The notes under the pieces were generated by a model. That model ran no database searches. It saw only the letters and a program-made list of their open reading frames with translations, and was not told the origin of the DNA. The position numbers and the translations under genes are program-made. A stretch of DNA of 64,000 nt, taken from the NCBI GenBank assembly GCA_037130365.1, contig JBAXTE010000005.1:1-64000 (forward strand), written 5' to 3'. Source of the DNA: JBAXTE01 sp037130365. Lineage in GTDB: Bacteria; Bacteroidota; Bacteroidia; Bacteroidales; WCHB1-69. Below, one piece after another: positions 61,690 through 64,000 of this stretch. How positions within the stretch are numbered: the first letter of the stretch is position 1; every line of letters begins with the position of its first letter.

Positions 61690-62079
61690 TTACTGAATAG
61701 TAATAGTAAATTCACCAACTCTTTCTGGAGCTGCATTAGCATTACTTACAGGTTTACAAGCAATTTTTGCAAAAGTAACAACAGTTCCTGTAGCCATTGC
61801 ATTAATTGCATTTTTCATTTCAGTAGTTAAATTTTCTGAATTAGAAATTAATTCAACATTTTGAAGTTTGTTTTTGTAAGCCATCATAAAAAAACTAACT
61901 TTTTTGTCGGTAACATTTAAAGCAATTTTACCAGCAGCAACAGACGCTGCTTTAGTAATAGAACTTCCAGTTGTTTTTCCACCAATAGAAGGTGTTAGAG
62001 CTTTAGCTGTTTGTGCATAAGAATTGCCAGAAACCATAGCAACTAATAACATTACTGCTAAAATAATTACTTTTTTCAT
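61690..62079 (-). CDS. Exported single-domain protein resembling the GldM C-terminal domain
   Basis: 129 aa with a signal peptide (AVMLLVAMVSGNSYAQ). The mature part has the pattern of the last periplasmic domain of the T9SS motor protein GldM: KKVSFFMMAYKNK, VELISNSENLTTEMKNAINA, MATGTVVTFAKIACK, ERVGEFTITIQ. GldM itself is about 500 aa with an N-terminal membrane helix, so this is a free-standing relative. It may bind T9SS components (inference). It is the last gene before the convergent porin. Confidence 0.65.
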   Translation of the reverse strand: MKKVIILAVMLLVAMVSGNSYAQTAKALTPSIGGKTTGSSITKAASVAAGKIALNVTDKKVSFFMMAYKNKLQNVELISNSENLTTEMKNAINAMATGTVVTFAKIACKPVSNANAAPERVGEFTITIQ

Positions 62080-62258
62080 ATCTTTTTATTTAAATTTTTA
62101 ATGGAAAAAATCGTATGACATCTTCTCCACAATTTGTTTAAACGATCATACTCGTTGTTTTTCAATGATTTTGAAATGCAAATATAACAAAACAAAACTA
62201 TAAACAAATAATATTTAACATATTTCTTAGTTAAATATTATTTGACATATAGAAAAAA

Positions 62259-62924
62259 TTAATAGTTTATGTTCAGAACAGCTGTGTCAAATGCTGTACA
62301 ATATACACTATCCGCAAATGGATTTATAATTCCGTTTCTTAAAACAGTCCAATAAAACTTATTATAGCTATTTCCAATTACCCTACATTTGGTAGACGCC
62401 CTATATGAGGCTCCATTACCAACCATAAATTGACTGCTACAACAGTCTGTACACGATTGAGGCGTGGATGCAAACTTGTATTGAATTTGGTCGTTATTAT
62501 CAAATCCTATAATATTTGTAACATTTAGCCTAACCCATGCAGCCGGCAAAATTGTGATAGCAGCATTGTATGTACCTCCTTTTGGAATAGCCTCTGCTTC
62601 TAAAATTGAAGTATAATCAAAGTAGTTTGTTTTAAAAGATCTTAATCGGTATCGAGACACAACTTGCCATGCCGTTTTAATTTCAAATTGTCCGCTTGCA
62701 TCAGTTACTCCTGAAGCAATTTCAGTAAAGTTTTCGTTGTAAACACCAGAGCTCAATATTGAACCATCAACATACACATAAGCACCCGCAATTGGACTTC
62801 CAGTGTTTGGATTGATTACAGTTCCTTTAATGATAATATTATCCGCATCCTCTTTTTTGCAGGATAATCCTACAAATAAAACAATAAAAACTAGGCTTAT
62901 GAAAGTCAATACAAATCGCTTCAT
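62259..62924 (-). CDS. Lipoprotein with a carboxypeptidase-regulatory-like domain
   Basis: 221 aa. The lipobox is VGLSC. One CarboxypepD_reg-like beta-sandwich (IKGTVINPNTGSPIAGAYVYVDG, VTDASGQFEI) is followed by a unique C-terminal region with a cysteine cluster (SCTDCCSSQF) that may bind metal or form disulfides. Envelope location. Separated by 21 bases from the upstream barrel gene, thus probably one operon. Confidence 0.8.
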   Translation of the reverse strand: MKRFVLTFISLVFIVLFVGLSCKKEDADNIIIKGTVINPNTGSPIAGAYVYVDGSILSSGVYNENFTEIASGVTDASGQFEIKTAWQVVSRYRLRSFKTNYFDYTSILEAEAIPKGGTYNAAITILPAAWVRLNVTNIIGFDNNDQIQYKFASTPQSCTDCCSSQFMVGNGASYRASTKCRVIGNSYNKFYWTVLRNGIINPFADSVYCTAFDTAVLNINY

Positions 62925-62945
62925 CTGAAAAATAATTGAATTATA

Positions 62946-63659
62946 TTACCAAAGACTTAATGAAACACCAACGGTATATGGGTAAATTTGTGGTCCTTTA
63001 TCGGTAAACATTTTTGAAAGTGAATAGGATCCATTTAATGTGACGAATTTCCATCCAACTCGAGCGGTAAGCTCAAATAGATATTTTTCGGTGTTACTAA
63101 TATCTTTATTAACTATTTTCAAAATACCATTATTTCCATAAAATTGTGTGTCTGGATTTTCTCCATAATATGTAGAATATGAATCAACTAACAATCCTGA
63201 ACGTAGTCCAAGTGCCGCACGAATACCAATTTTACTTCTAAACCTTAGTTCTAATGGAATATTGATATAGGTAAACGATAGTTTGTTTTGAGAATAATTT
63301 ATTCCTGAAGCAACTGGAGTCATAATCGTTGTTCTGTCTATTGGTAAATTCATTTTTGTAACCGCATTTGAGTAAAAATGGTTACGAGCATATCCAAGAC
63401 CCAAACCAAAACTAAATAAACTCTTTTCGGAAGTTGGAATATCAAACATAAAAGCTGCAGTGTATCCTTGAGAAATTGAACGTTGTTTAACACCAGTTGT
63501 CAATCCTTGCCACATGCAATTATAAACGCCTATGAGAAGTCTGTCTTTGTTACGTTCTGGTTGTTTTGCTACAGGAGAAGAAGTGCCGTCCGTTGTTTGT
63601 TGAGCGCTGATTTGAAAGACCATAAAAAGGCCAATAATGATTGCGAATATTTGTTTCAT
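62946..63659 (-). CDS. Outer membrane beta-barrel protein
   Basis: 237 aa. Signal peptide ending ISAQ, then strands typical of OMP_b-brl/PorT-like eight-stranded barrels (LFSFGLGLGYARNHFYS, YINIPLELRFRSKIGIRAALGLRSGLLV) and an aromatic end (VGVSLSLW). Co-transcribed with the lipoprotein. Function unknown. Confidence 0.8.
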   Translation of the reverse strand: MKQIFAIIIGLFMVFQISAQQTTDGTSSPVAKQPERNKDRLLIGVYNCMWQGLTTGVKQRSISQGYTAAFMFDIPTSEKSLFSFGLGLGYARNHFYSNAVTKMNLPIDRTTIMTPVASGINYSQNKLSFTYINIPLELRFRSKIGIRAALGLRSGLLVDSYSTYYGENPDTQFYGNNGILKIVNKDISNTEKYLFELTARVGWKFVTLNGSYSLSKMFTDKGPQIYPYTVGVSLSLW

Positions 63660-63726
63660 TTGAGATTCGATTTGTTTGTGATTGTAAAAATACGATAGTT
63701 TTTATTATAATTGGTTATTAATACGT

Positions 63727-64000
63727 TTAATACAGAAAATTATTGTAAGGATATACCTCTTGATGAATTTTTTTTGCAAGTTGATATATCTCATTTTTGA
63801 GTTCCTCAATATTGTCTTTGTTTTTAGCAGAAATAAAAATTGACTGAATATTTGCTTTAGCAATCCAAGTATTTTTCAGCTCGTCTAGCGAAATATTTTC
63901 TTTTTCGATGGGGGTAAGATCGTATGGATCTTTTTCAACAAAAGTAAATGCATCCGTTTTGTTGAAAACAGTTAACATTTTTTTATTGTCAGCACCGATT
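63727..64000 (-). CDS. hflX: GTPase HflX, C-terminal part (runs off the window)
   Basis: About 90 residues are visible. The G4 motif is VFNKTD (consensus NKxD), the G5 region FISAKNKDNIEELKN, and the family C-terminus ends IHQEVYPYNNFLY. HflX binds the 50S subunit and splits stalled ribosomes under stress. The N-terminal HflX domain and the G1-G3 motifs lie beyond 64000. Confidence 0.88.
   Translation of the reverse strand, partial: IGADNKKMLTVFNKTDAFTFVEKDPYDLTPIEKENISLDELKNTWIAKANIQSIFISAKNKDNIEELKNEIYQLAKKIHQEVYPYNNFLY

Overview
The window is AT-rich bacterial DNA from a member of the Bacteroidota. The evidence is several TAnnTTTG-type -7 promoter boxes, at least four proteins with a type IX secretion (Por/T9SS) C-terminal sorting domain, a bacterial PcrB/GGGP-type synthase, the long form of IspG, and many Q- or C-terminated signal peptides typical of the phylum. 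I cannot place it below phylum with confidence. A sodium-pump methylmalonyl-CoA decarboxylase operon suggests an anaerobic or facultative fermentative lifestyle (inference).

Layout. 0-2.7 kb: dnaG (TTG start) and a divergent LOG-family gene. 2.7-7.16 kb: an accessory island on the minus strand with five genes for exported or lipid-anchored small proteins. Each is preceded by a short open remnant that looks like the C-terminal tip of a lost protein, and each remnant is in frame with a degenerate 21-base repeat (P-S-W-R-A-L-K when translated). I read this as an array of displaced toxin-tip/immunity modules, that is, an orphan-immunity island. 7.17-9.66 kb: a radical SAM/SPASM enzyme in a four-gene operon with two small lipoproteins and a T9SS-sorted protein, all three sharing a YG(A/V)(P/I) motif. 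This resembles the rSAM/lipoprotein systems of Bacteroidetes. 9.9-15.7 kb: glnA, a 1.2 kb non-coding stretch full of palindromes and repeats, pgk and ispG. 15.7-17.8 kb: a lipoprotein gene bracketed by 10-base inverted repeats, and a TPR protein. 17.9-23.7 kb: dapF, a small membrane-anchored protein, a Deg protease, rpoD and pyrG. 23.8-29.6 kb: a large T9SS protein, a lipoprotein, tRNA-Phe, a MORN-like protein, pyrF and folK. 29.7-33.1 kb: a divergent second pgk, DUF177, rpmF and fabH. 33.2-38.6 kb: the methylmalonyl-CoA epimerase/decarboxylase operon with a TerC-family gene inside it. 38.8-43.5 kb: a decayed IS4-type transposase fragment, an ECF sigma factor, a DPP-IV-like peptidase, a GGGP synthase and an FGE-like protein. 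43.8-51.6 kb: a short T9SS-like protein and two tandem gingipain-like C25 peptidases. 51.9-59.4 kb: a GNAT, a two-component system split by a dispersed repeat, lpxH, an M1 peptidase and a thioredoxin-like lipoprotein without catalytic cysteines. 59.4-64 kb: a large palindromic element, a porin, a free-standing GldM-C-like domain, a lipoprotein, a beta-barrel protein and the 3' part of hflX.

The core is ordinary housekeeping: primase, primary sigma factor, pyrimidine, folate, lysine/peptidoglycan and isoprenoid synthesis, fatty acid initiation and glutamine synthesis. The surface-directed genes (peptidases, porin, T9SS cargo) fit a polymer-degrading or proteolytic cell. The most novel material is the 2.7-9.7 kb block, followed by the several non-coding palindromic and dispersed repeat elements.
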